DNA from: Nocardia cyriacigeorgica GUH-2
Lineage (GTDB): Bacteria; Actinomycetota; Actinomycetes; Mycobacteriales; Mycobacteriaceae
Length of the DNA stretch: 64,000 nt
Reading direction: 5' to 3'
Assembly (NCBI RefSeq): GCF_000284035.1
Contig: NC_016887.1
Span: forward strand, 868,001 to 932,000
Positions within the stretch are counted from its first letter, which is position 1, and each line of letters starts with the position of its first letter. The notes under the pieces were generated by a model. That model saw only the letters and a list, made by a program, of their open reading frames with translations. It did not search any database and had not been told where the DNA came from. Shown in pieces: positions 26,101 to 36,278 of the stretch. The translations under genes were made by a program, and so were the position numbers.

Positions 26101-29100
26101 CCGCCAACGGCAAACTCGACCGCAAGGCGTTGCCGGTGCCGGATCTGGGCGGTTCGACCGGCCGCGGCCGGGCACTGCGCGATGACGCGGAAATCGCTGT
26201 CGCCGATGTGGTTCGGCAGGTGCTCGGCATCCCGGAGAGCACCGAGCTGGCCGCCGATGACGATTTCCTCGCCCTCGGCGGCGATTCGATCAGCGCCATC
26301 CGGATGGCCTCGGCGTTGAAGAAGCGCGGGCTGGCCATCACCACCAGCGCCCTCTTCGACGCCCGCACCATCGCCGCCATCGCCGCGGCCGCCGAACCGA
26401 TCGCCGAATCCGGCGCACCCGAGCTGGTGGACGCCGGCGCCGACACCGGCTGGATCCCGCTGGGCCCCATCGCCGCCCTGCTGACCGAGCGCCCGGCCGA
26501 CACCTACCGCGCCTACAGCCAGGTCACCACCGTCGTCACTCCCGCCGACGCGACCGCCGGCAAGCTGGCGCAGATGCTGCGCGGCCTAGTCGGCCGGCAT
26601 CCGCTGCTGCGCGCCCGGATCGGCACCGACCCGGCGGGCAACACCGCCTACTACGTGCCCGGCCCGGGTGAACCGTTCGACTACCCGGCGCTCACCGAGG
26701 TCGAACTCGATCCGGCCGCTTGGGCACGGACCGCCGCCGACACCCTCGCCGAGCAGCTGCGCACCACCGCCGAGGCCATGGACCCGGCTGCGGGCCGCAT
26801 GTTCGGCGCCGTCTGGGTCCGCACCCCCGACCGCGCGACGGGCCGGCTGCTGCTGGTCATCCACCACTTGGTGGTCGACGGCGTCTCCTGGCGCATCTTG
26901 CACGATGACCTGCGCCAGCTGTGGGCCGGTGAGGAACTCGACGCCACCGGGACCTCGGTGCGCACCTGGAACACCAACCTGGTGCAGCTGGCCGGCAGCG
27001 AGACCGTCGCCGGGGAGCTGCCGTACTGGCAGACCGTCGCCGCCGCCGACGACCCGCTGCTGGGCACCAGCGCCTTCGACCCGGCCCGCGACACCGTCGC
27101 TACCGTGCGCGAGGTGTCCACCGAACTCGACGCCGACGACACCACCTTCCTGATGACGACCGCCGCCCAGGCCTTCGGCTGCGATTTCCTCGACATCCAG
27201 GTGGCGGCGCTGGCCGTGGCCACCCACCGCTTCCGCCGCGCGCACGACCGCGACACCGCGACCGTCGCGCTCACCATGGAACGGCACGGCCGCGCCGAGA
27301 CGCTGTTCGCCGGAGCCGATCTGGGCAATACCGTCGGCTGGTTCACCAGCGCCTACCCGGTCGCGCTCGAGGTGCTCGGGTCGGGTGAACCGGACATGGT
27401 CGCCGCGGTCAAGGCCGTCAAGGAACAGTTGCTCGCGGTGCCGGAGTCCGGTATCGGCTACGGCCTGCTGCGCTGGCTGAACCCGGAGACTAAGGCGGCG
27501 TTGGCGCCGCACCCGGCTCCGCAGCTGAGCTTCAACTACATGGGCCGTTTCGCCCTCGCCGAGGACGCCGCAGCCTGGGACGCCGCGCCCGAATTCGGCT
27601 ATCTCGGCGGCCACGCCGGGGATACTCAGCCCGCCGCCGCATTGCTCGACATCAATACCGTGGCCCTGGTCGAAGGCGACGCCCCCGCTCTGCACGCCTC
27701 CTTCCGCTACCCCTCCGGCCCGCTGGCCGAGGAGCAGGTGCGTGAGTTCGCCGAGCTATGGGCGGGTGCGTTGCGGGAGTTGGCGAAGGCGGTGCGTGAC
27801 GATTCCGCGCGCCGGCTCACGCCCAGCGATGTGCTCGCCGACGACGTCACCCAGCTCGACTTGGACCGCTGGCACAACCTCTACGGCGACTACGCCGACG
27901 TCTACCCGCTGGCACCACTGCAGGCCGGTCTCTACTTCACCGCGATCAGCAGTGCCGGCCGCGACGCCTACACGGTGCAGACCACCATCTCGGTCACCGG
28001 CGCGCTCGACGTCCCACGGCTGGGCCGGGCCCTGGACACGGTGCTCAACAGGTACCCGAATCTGCGGGTGGCGGTGTCGGTCTCGCATGCAGGCATGCCC
28101 TACGCCATCGTCGCCGACCGGATGACGTTCGTGACCAGCGAAGTCGACTACCGCGACCTTCCCGACGCCCAGCAGAAGTTGCAGGAATTCCTCGACACCG
28201 ACCAGGCCGGCCAATTCGACCTGTCGCGTGGCCCGCTCATGCGCGCCACCGTCGTGCACCTGCCCGAGGACGAACACATGCTGGTGCTCACCTCGCACCA
28301 CATCCTCACCGACGGCTGGTCCGGGCAGCTGCTGCCGCGCGAGATCTTCGCCGCCTACGCCACCGAGGGCGCCGCCGCGCCGCTGGGCAATCCGGGAACC
28401 TTCGCCGAATTCCTGAAGCTGACGCAGGCGCGGGAGGCCGAGACCGAGGCCGTGTGGTCGAAGTACCTCGACCAGGTGCAGCCGTGCATCGTGGCGCCCG
28501 GCCGCGAGCCCGGCGGCGACGCGGTGCCCGCCGCGCACAGCTTCATGATCGACACCGAGGTCGGCGACAAGCTGACCGCGCTGGCTTCCGAGACGGGCAC
28601 CACCTTCAGCGCGATCTGCCAGCTGGCCTGGGCCAATGTGCTGCGCTACGTGACCGGCGAGGACGCGACGGTCTTCGGTGAGGTGGTCTCCGGACGCCCC
28701 GCCGAGATCGATGAGATCGACACCGCCATCGGCTGTTTCGTCAACACCGTGCCGGTCGCCATCGCGCTCGACGCCGGCCGCAGCTGGCGCGAGCACCTGG
28801 ACGAGATGCAGAGCCGCCGCCGTGAGCTCATGGAGTTCCACCAGTACCGGCTCACCTCGGCCAACCGCACCGCCGGCGCCCGCAAGCTCTTCGACAGCAT
28901 GTTCGTCTACCAGTCCTACCCGTCGGGTCGCGACGAGCTCGAACAGCTGCTCGGCCAAGAGAATCTGGAGCTGGTGTCGTTCTCCGGACGCGGTGCCACC
29001 GACAACGCGCTGCTGGTGATGATCTTCCCGCCGGACCTGCTGTTCCCCGGGGACGCGCTGCGCGTGGTCGTCTTCTACGCCGAGGACTCCTTCGAGGCCG

Positions 29101-29240
29101 GCGACGCCCAGATCATCGAAACCGCATACAGCAACACATTGCGCGCCATCGCCGAACATCCCGACGGCCTGGTGGGCGCGACCGAGGCAATCGACGACGC
29201 GGACCAGGGCATGTTGGTCATGCGGCGGATGTGGCAGTGA
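23139..29240 (+). CDS. NRPS, C-A-PCP-E-C
   Basis: Synthetase of 2033 residues, 46 nt after the previous gene. Condensation domain (about 37-450) has IQHIAWDGM, keeping the catalytic second His. Adenylation domain (about 470-1000) has [56 protein letters not shown] and [10 protein letters not shown]. Carrier domain has [16 protein letters not shown] (Ser near 1050). The epimerisation-type domain (about 1100-1540) has [12 protein letters not shown] final condensation domain (about 1560-2033) has [11 protein letters not shown] and ends the protein with no acceptor module. The first module probably adds the N6-acyl-N6-hydroxylysine; the terminal C domain must pass the chain to a partner in trans. 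No clear ribosome site precedes the ATG. Confidence 0.88.
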   Translation: MRSLDDLQEAMRARLAQEGLAATPAVPARRDPERAPLSFGQRYVFAHQQISPDSTAYNLCLALTFQGEVHYAALRRAFLALPQRHEVLRTTYHTDEQGDPYQRIHAELPPRVAEFDLSELGPEETTRRIDELVAAAAHETFDLSAESSLRLTFLRADAHTVVVILVIQHIAWDGMTLPALSRDVERFYQQALTGEPRPEPLERQVADFAEWEQDRFSDADHTAEADFWAAQFDGEVPELQLPYDRRPAVVTERGDRMDRLLSGTADANLRALSTQLRATPFQVFLAAYYLALRQITGQSEVVVGTTVANREESGSDLLIGNLSNMLPLRFTGAGTRTFADLVDHVRGVTTEAFRHKTFPQEAIVRAVNRATGNVGSKLFDTMVLFLQQKIDGPQLPGTTTSWHLADHGASLLPVAVEAFMHADRVDVQITYRTDLFDPATIERLHEYIDQMLAQAGAEVELNRLLVLSESDRAKLASWTPGPRVPIVPETADAMIRDSARTYPERVAVVFEDISLTYAEFDSRVNRLARLLRAQGVGAGDRVGVFAERSEQLPVAFAAILRTGAVYVPFDPSYPADRIEYMLGDADPALMIRSVPGERVLPVDNTVPVVDLRDPAVQARLAELDDAPLEPAELDRPIHPLDAAYLLYTSGTTGRPKGVIIHHRGVANHVQWMRDALGFGEERILQKAPIGFDVSVFELVNALCTGSATVLPHPDWWQADVEALAGIIDRHKITQISLVPSVVRAFLDAGPDPARLQSMRFVYLGGEAVPPALVEESSKVFGGRVLGLYGPTEASMDITHEDFEGAPEQGPALIGVPESNSTVYVLDEQLRQVPTGVIGELYLGGVQLARGYHRRPGLSAGTFVACPFAGEPGARMYRTGDIVRWNARGRLEYLGRVDDQVKIRGHRIELGEVGAVLRQVPGIVSAAAIAVAKGADAALAGYYVPEPGSTFETDSEAENAGVIRAFLAERLPDYMIPAALVRLPALPLTANGKLDRKALPVPDLGGSTGRGRALRDDAEIAVADVVRQVLGIPESTELAADDDFLALGGDSISAIRMASALKKRGLAITTSALFDARTIAAIAAAAEPIAESGAPELVDAGADTGWIPLGPIAALLTERPADTYRAYSQVTTVVTPADATAGKLAQMLRGLVGRHPLLRARIGTDPAGNTAYYVPGPGEPFDYPALTEVELDPAAWARTAADTLAEQLRTTAEAMDPAAGRMFGAVWVRTPDRATGRLLLVIHHLVVDGVSWRILHDDLRQLWAGEELDATGTSVRTWNTNLVQLAGSETVAGELPYWQTVAAADDPLLGTSAFDPARDTVATVREVSTELDADDTTFLMTTAAQAFGCDFLDIQVAALAVATHRFRRAHDRDTATVALTMERHGRAETLFAGADLGNTVGWFTSAYPVALEVLGSGEPDMVAAVKAVKEQLLAVPESGIGYGLLRWLNPETKAALAPHPAPQLSFNYMGRFALAEDAAAWDAAPEFGYLGGHAGDTQPAAALLDINTVALVEGDAPALHASFRYPSGPLAEEQVREFAELWAGALRELAKAVRDDSARRLTPSDVLADDVTQLDLDRWHNLYGDYADVYPLAPLQAGLYFTAISSAGRDAYTVQTTISVTGALDVPRLGRALDTVLNRYPNLRVAVSVSHAGMPYAIVADRMTFVTSEVDYRDLPDAQQKLQEFLDTDQAGQFDLSRGPLMRATVVHLPEDEHMLVLTSHHILTDGWSGQLLPREIFAAYATEGAAAPLGNPGTFAEFLKLTQAREAETEAVWSKYLDQVQPCIVAPGREPGGDAVPAAHSFMIDTEVGDKLTALASETGTTFSAICQLAWANVLRYVTGEDATVFGEVVSGRPAEIDEIDTAIGCFVNTVPVAIALDAGRSWREHLDEMQSRRRELMEFHQYRLTSANRTAGARKLFDSMFVYQSYPSGRDELEQLLGQENLELVSFSGRGATDNALLVMIFPPDLLFPGDALRVVVFYAEDSFEAGDAQIIETAYSNTLRAIAEHPDGLVGATEAIDDADQGMLVMRRMWQ

Positions 29241-29254
29241 GGCAGGAGAAAGTT

Positions 29255-30013
29255 ATGGCAAGCACCCCCGGATGGATCCGCAAATTCCACAAGCCCCGCA
29301 TCGCGGACGCCCCACCGCTGCTCATCTGCCCGCATGCGGGCGGCGGCGCGTCCACCTACCGGCCGTTCTCCAAGGCGTTGAGCGCGAACTTCGACGTGGT
29401 GCTGTTCCAGTACCCCGGCCGCCAGGACCGCGCCGCCGAAACCCCCAAGGAGACCCTGCCGGAGACCGCCGCCGCGGCCTTCGACGAGTTCTCCCGCTCC
29501 ACGCTCAACCGCGGTGAACCCATCACCGTGTTCGGCCACAGCATGGGCTCGGTGGTGGCGTTCGAATTCACCCGGCTGGCCGAGGCCGCGGGCATCCCGG
29601 TGCGCATGCTCGGGGTGTCGGGCGCGGTGGCGCCGTGGATGTGCGCCGATATGCCGCCGCATCCCACCGACGACGAACAGCTGCTCGACCACGTTTCCGG
29701 GCTCGAGGGCACCGGCGCCGAGGTCATGGGCAACCGGGAACTGATGCGCATGGCGCTGCCCGCGCTCAAGGCCGACTACGCCGCCTTCGACCGCTACACC
29801 TGCGACAAGGACGTGGTGCTCGACACCCGCGTCCACGCGATGGGTGGCAGCGACGACGAATACGTCGGCATGGGCGATCTGTACGCCTGGCAGGAGCACA
29901 CCAGGCAGCCGCTCGAGGTCACCATGTTCGACGGCGGGCACTTCTACCTGCACAACCAGGTCGCGGGCATTGCCGAGGTGCTGTCCGCCGAACCGGTCGC
30001 GGTGTCGCGGTGA
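29255..30013 (+). CDS. type II thioesterase
   Basis: Stand-alone alpha/beta-hydrolase thioesterase of 252 residues that would clear misprimed carrier domains or release product. It has LLICPHAGGGASTYRPF near the start, FQYPGRQDRAAE, the nucleophile GHSMGSVVAFE (Ser near residue 92) and a C-terminal GGHFYLH carrying the catalytic His. The ATG at 29255 has CAGGAGAAAG upstream and is 14 nt after the NRPS stop. Its stop overlaps the start of the ketosynthase gene by 4 nt (GTGA). In mycobactin clusters the corresponding activity is fused to MbtB; here it is separate. Confidence 0.88.
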   Translation: MASTPGWIRKFHKPRIADAPPLLICPHAGGGASTYRPFSKALSANFDVVLFQYPGRQDRAAETPKETLPETAAAAFDEFSRSTLNRGEPITVFGHSMGSVVAFEFTRLAEAAGIPVRMLGVSGAVAPWMCADMPPHPTDDEQLLDHVSGLEGTGAEVMGNRELMRMALPALKADYAAFDRYTCDKDVVLDTRVHAMGGSDDEYVGMGDLYAWQEHTRQPLEVTMFDGGHFYLHNQVAGIAEVLSAEPVAVSR

Positions 30014-31326
30014 GTGCCGCCGAGGACCACATCGTCATCGCCGGGATGGCGGTGGAGGCGCCCGGCGGCGTGGACACGTTGTCGCGCTACTGGTCGGCGC
30101 TGGCCGATGGCGAGGATCTGATCGGGCCGTTCCCGCGCGATCGCGGCTGGCCGATCGCCGAACTGCTGGCGCTGTCGCAGGCGAACGAGGGCTGGAGCCC
30201 GGTTCGCGACGCGGGTGGATTCCTCACCGGCGCCGCTGAATTCGACGCTCCGTTCTTCGGTATCTCGCCGCGCGAGGCCGTCGCGATGGATCCGCAGCAG
30301 CGGGTCGGCATGCGCGTGGCGTGGCGGGCGCTGGAGAACGCGGGCATCAACCCGGCGAGCCTGGCGGGGACGGAGGTCGGCGTGTTCATGGGTGCCTCGT
30401 TCACCGAATACGGCCCGCACGCCGCCCAGGTCAACGAGCACACCGGATACCGCGCCACCGGCGCCGCGCTCGGTGCGGTCGCGGGCCGGATCTCGCACGG
30501 ACTCGGCCTGGTCGGTCCGTCGATGACGGTGGACACCGCCTGTGCGTCCTCCCTGTCGGCGCTGCACCTGGCGGCCGCAGCCATCCGCGACGACGACTGC
30601 GAATGGGCACTGGCCGGCGGAGTGTGCGTGCTCGGCTCGCCCGCCGGCTTCTTCGAATTCTCCAAGGCCAACGCCTTATCCACCGACGGTCAGTGCAAGC
30701 CGTACTCCGCCGACGCCTCCGGCACGCTGTGGGGTGAGGGCGCCGGGGTGGTCGTGGTGGAACGTGAATCGCGGGCCAGGGAACTCGGCCACCGCGTGTA
30801 CGCCCGCGTGCTCGGCACGGCTGTCAACCACAACGGCAAGGGCGCGCCCATCGCCGTGCCCAGTACCGACGCGCAGGAGCAGTTGATCCGTAAAGCGGTG
30901 GCGCGCTCCGGGATTCCCGCCGACGCCGTCGGCCTGGTGGAAGGCCACGGCACCGGGACCGCAGTCGGCGACCCGAAGGAACTCGTTGCGCTGCAACGGG
31001 TCTACGGCGCCGGCGATCCGGCCGCGCCCGGCCCGCTGCTCGGCTCGGTGAAATCGAACCTCGGTCACGCCCAGGCCGCGGCAGGCATGCTCGGCCTGAT
31101 CAAGGTGCTGCTGGCCGGTCTGCACGGGCAGATCCCGCCGTCGCGATTCGCCGACAACCCCACCACCGAGGTGGACTGGGCGGCATCGACGCTGCGGCTG
31201 GCCGACAAATTGCAGGACTGGCAGCCGCGCGACGGCGTGCGGTACGGGGCGGTGTCGTCGTTCGGGGTCGCGGGCACCAACGCGCACGCGGTGCTCGCCA
31301 TGCCGGAACAGGAGAACCATGTCTAG
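30010..31326 (+). CDS. stand-alone polyketide ketosynthase (MbtC-like)
   Basis: Beta-ketoacyl synthase of 438 residues, the length of MbtC, that would extend an acyl chain by one malonyl unit to build the beta-hydroxy acid of the siderophore. The active-site Cys lies in VDTACASSLSALH, and the two catalytic His in EGHGTGTAVGDPKE and KSNLGHAQAAAG. GTG start overlaps the thioesterase stop (GTGA). The stop at 31324-31326 lies inside the next gene, giving an 8-nt overlap. It has no AT, KR or carrier domain of its own and must work with the following AT-KR-ACP protein. The splitting of KS from AT-KR-ACP is the mycobactin-type arrangement. Confidence 0.92.
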   Translation: MSAAEDHIVIAGMAVEAPGGVDTLSRYWSALADGEDLIGPFPRDRGWPIAELLALSQANEGWSPVRDAGGFLTGAAEFDAPFFGISPREAVAMDPQQRVGMRVAWRALENAGINPASLAGTEVGVFMGASFTEYGPHAAQVNEHTGYRATGAALGAVAGRISHGLGLVGPSMTVDTACASSLSALHLAAAAIRDDDCEWALAGGVCVLGSPAGFFEFSKANALSTDGQCKPYSADASGTLWGEGAGVVVVERESRARELGHRVYARVLGTAVNHNGKGAPIAVPSTDAQEQLIRKAVARSGIPADAVGLVEGHGTGTAVGDPKELVALQRVYGAGDPAAPGPLLGSVKSNLGHAQAAAGMLGLIKVLLAGLHGQIPPSRFADNPTTEVDWAASTLRLADKLQDWQPRDGVRYGAVSSFGVAGTNAHAVLAMPEQENHV

Positions 31327-34300
31327 CCATCGTCTTCCGGACGGAACCATCCCGGTCCTGCTGTCCTCGGACACCGACGACTCGCTGCGCCGCGAGGCCG
31401 CCGCGATCGGCGACTACGTCGACGCCCGGCCCGCCATCACTCCCGCCGAAGTCGCCGCCCAGCTGCTGCGCACCCGCGTCCCGCGGCGGCGTCGCGCGCT
31501 GGCCATGGTGACCGACCGCGGTCAGCTGCTCGCGGCCCTGCGCGCGATCGCCGCCGGCGAACCGCATCCCTTGGTCGTCACCTCGGCCGCATCGGCCAGG
31601 CCGCGCAAGATCGCCTACGTCTTCCCCGGGCAGGGCAGTCAGCGCCCGGGCATGGGCCGGATGTTCTACGAGCATTCGCCGGTGTTCCGCGCCGCGGTCG
31701 ACGAATGCGAGGCGGTGTTCCAGGAGCTGTTCAGCATCTCGCCGCTGGCCTACCTGCTCGACGACGGTGACGCCGTCGACGAGGTGACCATCGTCCAGCC
31801 CGCGCTGTTCATGCAGATGATCGGCCTGGCCGCGATCTGGCGGGCCGTCGGTGTGGAGCCGGCGGCGACGGTCGGGCACAGCCAGGGCGAGATCGCGGCC
31901 GCGGTGGTGTCGGGGGTCATGTCGCTGGCCGACGGCGTCCGCGTGGTCACCCTGCGCGCCCAGCTGGTCGAGGAACTGTGCCCGGAGGGCGGCACCGACG
32001 GGCAGTATTCGATGGCCGTGCTCGGCCTCGACCGCGACGAATGCGAGGCGCTGATCGCGCGCAGTTCCGCGTGGGCGGAGCTGTCGGTGGTGAACTCCGC
32101 GCATGTGCTGGCCATCTCCGGTGAGCGCGAGGCCGTGGTGAACATGGTGCAGACGCTCAACGACCAGGGCACCTTCGCCAAGGAGATCCGGGTGGCGTAC
32201 CCGGCGCACACCTCCTACGTCAGCAAGTTCCGGTCCGAATTCTGTCACGGTATGGCCGGCAAACTGGATCGCCCGGAATTCCTGCCGACCGAGATCGACT
32301 GCATCGGCGCCACCCTCGGCGGACCCATCACCCCCGACCTGCCGATCGGCGACTACTGGTTCTGGAACCTGCGCAACCGGGTGCGCTTCGACCTGGCCAT
32401 CATCGACGCCGCCGAACGTGGGGTCGACACCTTCATCGAGATCGCCGACCATCCCGCGCTGATGATCGCGATCATGGAGAACCTGAGCCAGGTGCCCGGC
32501 GACCGGGAGTTCCAGCCCATCGGCACCTCCCGCCGTTCGGCCGAGGACCTCGGCGAATTCACCCGCAACCTCGCCACCATCGCCGTCGGTGATCTCGACT
32601 TCGATTGGGACGGTCTGCGGGGCGCGGACACGAACGTGCGTCCGCCGCTGCCGCTGCTGGATTTCCCGAACACCGAGATGAACTCCAAGCCCATGTGGGC
32701 GCCGTTCGCCTACCCCGAGCCGGAAGCCGAGCCGGCCGCGGTCCCCGCCCGGCTGGTGGAGCAGTGGGTGCGGCTGGAGAAGCGCACGCTGGTGCCGCCG
32801 CGCACGCTCACCCTGATCGACCCCACCGGACGCTGCGGTGAGCTGGCCGACGCGGTGCGCGCGGGCGCGGCCCGGCAGGGCGCCAAGATCGTCGACGCAC
32901 CAGCCGCTTTCGATACCGCCGTGGTGCTGCTGCCGCAGGCCTCCGATGACACGACCGAATCCGCCGTCGCCGAACTGGCCGCCTTCGCCGACCAGAGCTG
33001 GCTGCCCGACCTCGCCGGCGTGGACGATATCTGGCTGGTCACCACCGGAGGCGAAGCCGTCACCGGCGAGGAACAGCCCGACCTGTTCCAGGCCGCGGCA
33101 CAGGCCGGATTCCGTTGTCTGGCACCCGAACACCTCGGCGTGCGCTTCCGCCACGTCGACCTGGCACCAGGTGCGGACGCCGCGGCCTCGGCCAAGGCGC
33201 TGCTCGGCGCGGTGCATACCGCGGGTGAGCCGGAATTGGCCATCCGCGCGGGCGGCACCTACGGTAAACGGCTCACCGTCGACGAAGCCGCGGCCCTCGA
33301 TCCCGGCACGCCGCGCGAGATCGTGATCGCCGGTGGCACCGGCAAACTCGGCCTCGACATCTGCGAGCGCTTCGCCCGCGCGGGAGCCGGCCGCATCACG
33401 TTGATCAGCCGTTCCGGCGGCAATGCCGACGCCCTCGCGCGCATCGCCGAACTGCGCGACCTCGGGAGCACCGAGATCGTGGTGCGCACCGGCGACGTCA
33501 CCGACGCCGAATCCGTGCGGGCGCTGGCCGCCGATCACGGCGCCGCCCCGGTCGACCTGCTGGTACACGCGACCGTCGACTACGCCGCCGCCGCAGCCGA
33601 ACTCACCCCCGAGACGGTGCGCGCGGCCGCCGCCGCCAAGCTCGGCGCCCTCGACAACCTGCTGCGCGAGCTGCCGCTGGCCGAAGACGGCCGGGTGCTG
33701 CTGTGCTCGTCGCTGTCGGCCACCATCGGCGGGCGCGGGCATCTGCTCTACGCCGCCGTCAACCGGATGCTCGACGCCGCCGCCGCCCGGCTGCGCGCGC
33801 AGGGCATCGCCTGCTCGTCGGTGCAGTGGGGCCTGTGGCGCGAGGTCGGCGCCGATCAGGCCGACGCACTGGCCCAGATCAGCGGCACCGGGCTGTACCC
33901 GATGGACGTCGACGCGTCGATCGCGGCCGGTTTCACCGGCACCGCCGCGAACGCTCTCGTGGTGGCGGCGGATTGGGGCCGGGTCGCGACGCTGTTCGAG
34001 ATGTTCGGCTTCGGGCCGCTGTTCGATCAGGTGCGGGAGCTGGAGCCGCCCGCGCTGCCCGAACCTCGGCACACCGCCCGCCCGACGGCTGAACCGGTGG
34101 CCGAGACTCCGGCGGCCGCACCCCAACCCGAAGCAGCGGCGCCCTCGCCAGGCGGCGACACCGCCGAACGCGTCCGCTACGCCCTGCGTTCGGTGATGGG
34201 CATGGACGCCACCGAAACCATCGACGGCTCGACGCCGTTGGTCGCGCTCGGCCTGGATTCGTTGCAGGCGCTCGACCTGCGCAAACGGATCGAGTCTGAT

Positions 34301-34375
34301 TTGAAACGCGATGTGCCCGTCACCGCGATCCTCGGCGGGGCGTCCTTGGACGAGGTGGTGTCGCTGCTCGGCTGA
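31319..34375 (+). CDS. polyketide synthase AT-KR-ACP (MbtD-like)
   Basis: Protein of 1018 residues, about the length of MbtD. The acyltransferase domain (about 95-400) has YVFPGQGSQRPGMG and the nucleophile GHSQGEIAAAVVSG. A linker of about 200 residues follows. The ketoreductase (about 660-850) has NADPH-binding IAGGTGKLGLDI, the Ser of LLCSSLSATIGGRG and the Tyr of LLYAAVNRMLD. The C-terminal acyl carrier domain has VALGLDSLQALDLR (Ser near 981). With the ketosynthase it would make a 3-hydroxyacyl unit; no dehydratase or methyltransferase domain was recognised. ATG with AGGAGAACC at close spacing. Confidence 0.9.
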   Translation: MSSHRLPDGTIPVLLSSDTDDSLRREAAAIGDYVDARPAITPAEVAAQLLRTRVPRRRRALAMVTDRGQLLAALRAIAAGEPHPLVVTSAASARPRKIAYVFPGQGSQRPGMGRMFYEHSPVFRAAVDECEAVFQELFSISPLAYLLDDGDAVDEVTIVQPALFMQMIGLAAIWRAVGVEPAATVGHSQGEIAAAVVSGVMSLADGVRVVTLRAQLVEELCPEGGTDGQYSMAVLGLDRDECEALIARSSAWAELSVVNSAHVLAISGEREAVVNMVQTLNDQGTFAKEIRVAYPAHTSYVSKFRSEFCHGMAGKLDRPEFLPTEIDCIGATLGGPITPDLPIGDYWFWNLRNRVRFDLAIIDAAERGVDTFIEIADHPALMIAIMENLSQVPGDREFQPIGTSRRSAEDLGEFTRNLATIAVGDLDFDWDGLRGADTNVRPPLPLLDFPNTEMNSKPMWAPFAYPEPEAEPAAVPARLVEQWVRLEKRTLVPPRTLTLIDPTGRCGELADAVRAGAARQGAKIVDAPAAFDTAVVLLPQASDDTTESAVAELAAFADQSWLPDLAGVDDIWLVTTGGEAVTGEEQPDLFQAAAQAGFRCLAPEHLGVRFRHVDLAPGADAAASAKALLGAVHTAGEPELAIRAGGTYGKRLTVDEAAALDPGTPREIVIAGGTGKLGLDICERFARAGAGRITLISRSGGNADALARIAELRDLGSTEIVVRTGDVTDAESVRALAADHGAAPVDLLVHATVDYAAAAAELTPETVRAAAAAKLGALDNLLRELPLAEDGRVLLCSSLSATIGGRGHLLYAAVNRMLDAAAARLRAQGIACSSVQWGLWREVGADQADALAQISGTGLYPMDVDASIAAGFTGTAANALVVAADWGRVATLFEMFGFGPLFDQVRELEPPALPEPRHTARPTAEPVAETPAAAPQPEAAAPSPGGDTAERVRYALRSVMGMDATETIDGSTPLVALGLDSLQALDLRKRIESDLKRDVPVTAILGGASLDEVVSLLG

Positions 34376-34441
34376 GCGGCGCGGGATGAGGTTTCGCCGG
34401 CCATCAGCACCGGAAAGCAAAGCAGGGGAGTGAACTCCAGG

Positions 34442-35413
34442 ATGGAGCAGCAAGTGTCAGGATCGGATGCGGCGATCGTCGTCGAATCGGTCGAAAAGTC
34501 CTTCGGCGAGGTCAAAGCCTTGCGCGGCATCAGCTTCGGCGTGCCCGCGGGCAGTGTGCTCGGCGTACTCGGGCCCAACGGCGCCGGCAAGACCACTACC
34601 GTCTCGGTGCTGTCGACTCTGGTCAAGCCCGATGCCGGGCGGGCGACGGTGGCCGGGTTCGACGTGGTCACCCAGGCCGAGCGGGTGCGGGAGTCGATCA
34701 TGCTCACCGGCCAGTACGCGGCGCTGGACGAAATGCTCACCGGCCGGGAGAACCTGGTGCTGTTCGGGCGGCTGATGGGCCTGCGCCGCAAGGCGGCCCG
34801 GCAGCGCGCCGACGAACTCCTGGAACGCTTCACCCTCACCGAGGCCGCCGACCGCCGCGTCGGCCAGTACTCCGGCGGAATGCGCCGCCGCATCGACATC
34901 GCCTGCGGACTGGTGCGCTCCCCGCGCGTGGTGTTCCTGGACGAGCCCACCACCGGCCTCGACCCCGTCAGCAGGCAGAACCTGTGGACGCTGGTGCGTG
35001 AACTCAAGCAGCAGGGCGTCACCATCCTGCTCACCACCCAGTACCTCGAAGAGGCCGACGCGCTCAGCGACAACATCATCGTCGTCGACAAGGGCACCGT
35101 CATCGCCGAAGGCACCGCCGACGAGCTCAAGGCGCGCTCGGGTTCCAGCTACTGCGAGGTCGTCCCGGTCGATGCCGGCGATGTGCCCGCCGTGGTCGCC
35201 GCGCTCAGCGAGCTGGGCGCTTGCACCGTCGCCGAATCCGCCGACCGGGTCTCGCTGCCCGCGCCCGACGGTGCCGTCACGCTGTCGGAGGCGCTGAACC
35301 GGATCACCGCCGCCGACATCGAACTCATCGATATCGCGCTGCGCCGCCCGTCGCTGGACGAGGTGTTCATCCAGCTCACCAAGCCCGCCGAGGCCGTCGA
35401 GGTGTCGGCATGA
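34442..35413 (+). CDS. ABC-2 exporter ATP-binding protein (DrrA-like)
   Basis: ATPase of 323 residues. Walker A GPNGAGKTTT, signature YSGGMRRRIDIA, Walker B VVFLDEPTTGLDP and the switch His replaced by Gln in LLTTQYLEEAD, as in DrrA-type drug exporters. A C-terminal extension of about 90 residues is typical of that family. It begins 66 nt after the polyketide gene and is probably in the same operon, which suggests a siderophore exporter. ATG at 34442 preferred; a GTG at 34430 would add four residues but overlaps the GGGGAG ribosome site. Its stop overlaps a 15-codon reading frame (ATGA). Confidence 0.88.
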   Translation: MEQQVSGSDAAIVVESVEKSFGEVKALRGISFGVPAGSVLGVLGPNGAGKTTTVSVLSTLVKPDAGRATVAGFDVVTQAERVRESIMLTGQYAALDEMLTGRENLVLFGRLMGLRRKAARQRADELLERFTLTEAADRRVGQYSGGMRRRIDIACGLVRSPRVVFLDEPTTGLDPVSRQNLWTLVRELKQQGVTILLTTQYLEEADALSDNIIVVDKGTVIAEGTADELKARSGSSYCEVVPVDAGDVPAVVAALSELGACTVAESADRVSLPAPDGAVTLSEALNRITAADIELIDIALRRPSLDEVFIQLTKPAEAVEVSA

Positions 35414-35457
35414 GCGCGTCCGCAATCGGTTCCGGTGGCCGGCGGGTCGTGGCATGA
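35410..35457 (+). CDS. 15-codon mini reading frame linking two exporter genes
   Basis: ATG at 35410 overlaps the ATPase stop (ATGA), and its own TGA (35455-35457) overlaps the permease ATG at 35454 (again ATGA). It encodes MSASAIGSGGRRVVA. The double overlap would let ribosomes travel from ATPase to permease by coupling. It could be a remnant of the original permease start. Confidence 0.35.
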   Translation: MSASAIGSGGRRVVA

Positions 35458-36278
35458 CCAGCACCGACGTCATGACAGACCACGTGAAGTCCGGCGCGGG
35501 GGACGCGGCGGCGGAGCCGTCGGCATTGCGAGTCCCGCCTGGCTTGCAGTGGAGCGCGCTGAGCGAGCGCGGCATCCGGGCCGCGATTCGCGAAGGCGAT
35601 CTCGTCCTCGGATTCGCCTCCCCGCTCGTCTTCTTCGTCTGTTTCTATGTGCCGTTGCGCAAGTCGATGGAGGCCGTCGGCATCGACTACGCGCAGTATC
35701 TGCTGCTGCTGATCGTGGTGCAGTCGATGTTCTTCACCTCGATGTTCGCCGGCGACCGGGCCGCGCGTGAGGTCGCGGGCGGAATGGGCACCCGGCTGCG
35801 GGCCATGCCGGTGCGGGCGTGGGTGCCGCCGGCCGCGCGGATGGCATCGAACCTGGTCCGGGCGCTGTCGGCGCTGATCGGTGCGCTGGTCATCGGCACG
35901 ATCTTCGGATTCCGGTTCCACGGCATCGGACCGGCACTGGTATTCGTCGCGGTGGCACTGGCGTTCGGCGCGGCGCTGGTGGTGGCCGCCGACGCACTCG
36001 GCACCTACACCGCCAATCCCGAACTCGGCGCCACGGTGCTGTTCGCGCCGCAGCTGCTGCTGGTCATGATGTCCACCGGCTTCGTTCCGGCCGAAGGGTT
36101 CCCGGGCTGGATCCAGCCGTTCGTCCGCAACCAGCCGGTCTCCCAGGTGACCGACGCTCTGCGCGGGCTGGCCGACGGCCGGTTCACCGCCGAGCTGACG
36201 GTGGCGGGCGTGTGGATCGCGGGGATGCTGGTCTTCGCCGCGGTGGTGTCGGTGTGGGTGGAAAGGAAGCGCCGGTGA
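35454..36278 (+). CDS. ABC-2 type exporter permease 1
   Basis: Integral membrane protein of 274 residues of the DrrB/ABC-2 family. After a cytoplasmic N-terminus of about 50 residues, hydrophobic segments occur near PLVFFVCFYVPL, YLLLLIVVQSMFFTSMF, LIGALVIGTIFGF, ALVFVAVALAFGAALVV, LLLVMMSTGFVP and VWIAGMLVFAAVV, six in all. FPGWIQPFVRNQPVSQVTDALR is the conserved loop of ABC-2 permeases. It overlaps the next permease gene by 4 nt (GTGA). Probable partner of the ATPase for siderophore export. Confidence 0.88.
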   Translation: MTSTDVMTDHVKSGAGDAAAEPSALRVPPGLQWSALSERGIRAAIREGDLVLGFASPLVFFVCFYVPLRKSMEAVGIDYAQYLLLLIVVQSMFFTSMFAGDRAAREVAGGMGTRLRAMPVRAWVPPAARMASNLVRALSALIGALVIGTIFGFRFHGIGPALVFVAVALAFGAALVVAADALGTYTANPELGATVLFAPQLLLVMMSTGFVPAEGFPGWIQPFVRNQPVSQVTDALRGLADGRFTAELTVAGVWIAGMLVFAAVVSVWVERKRR

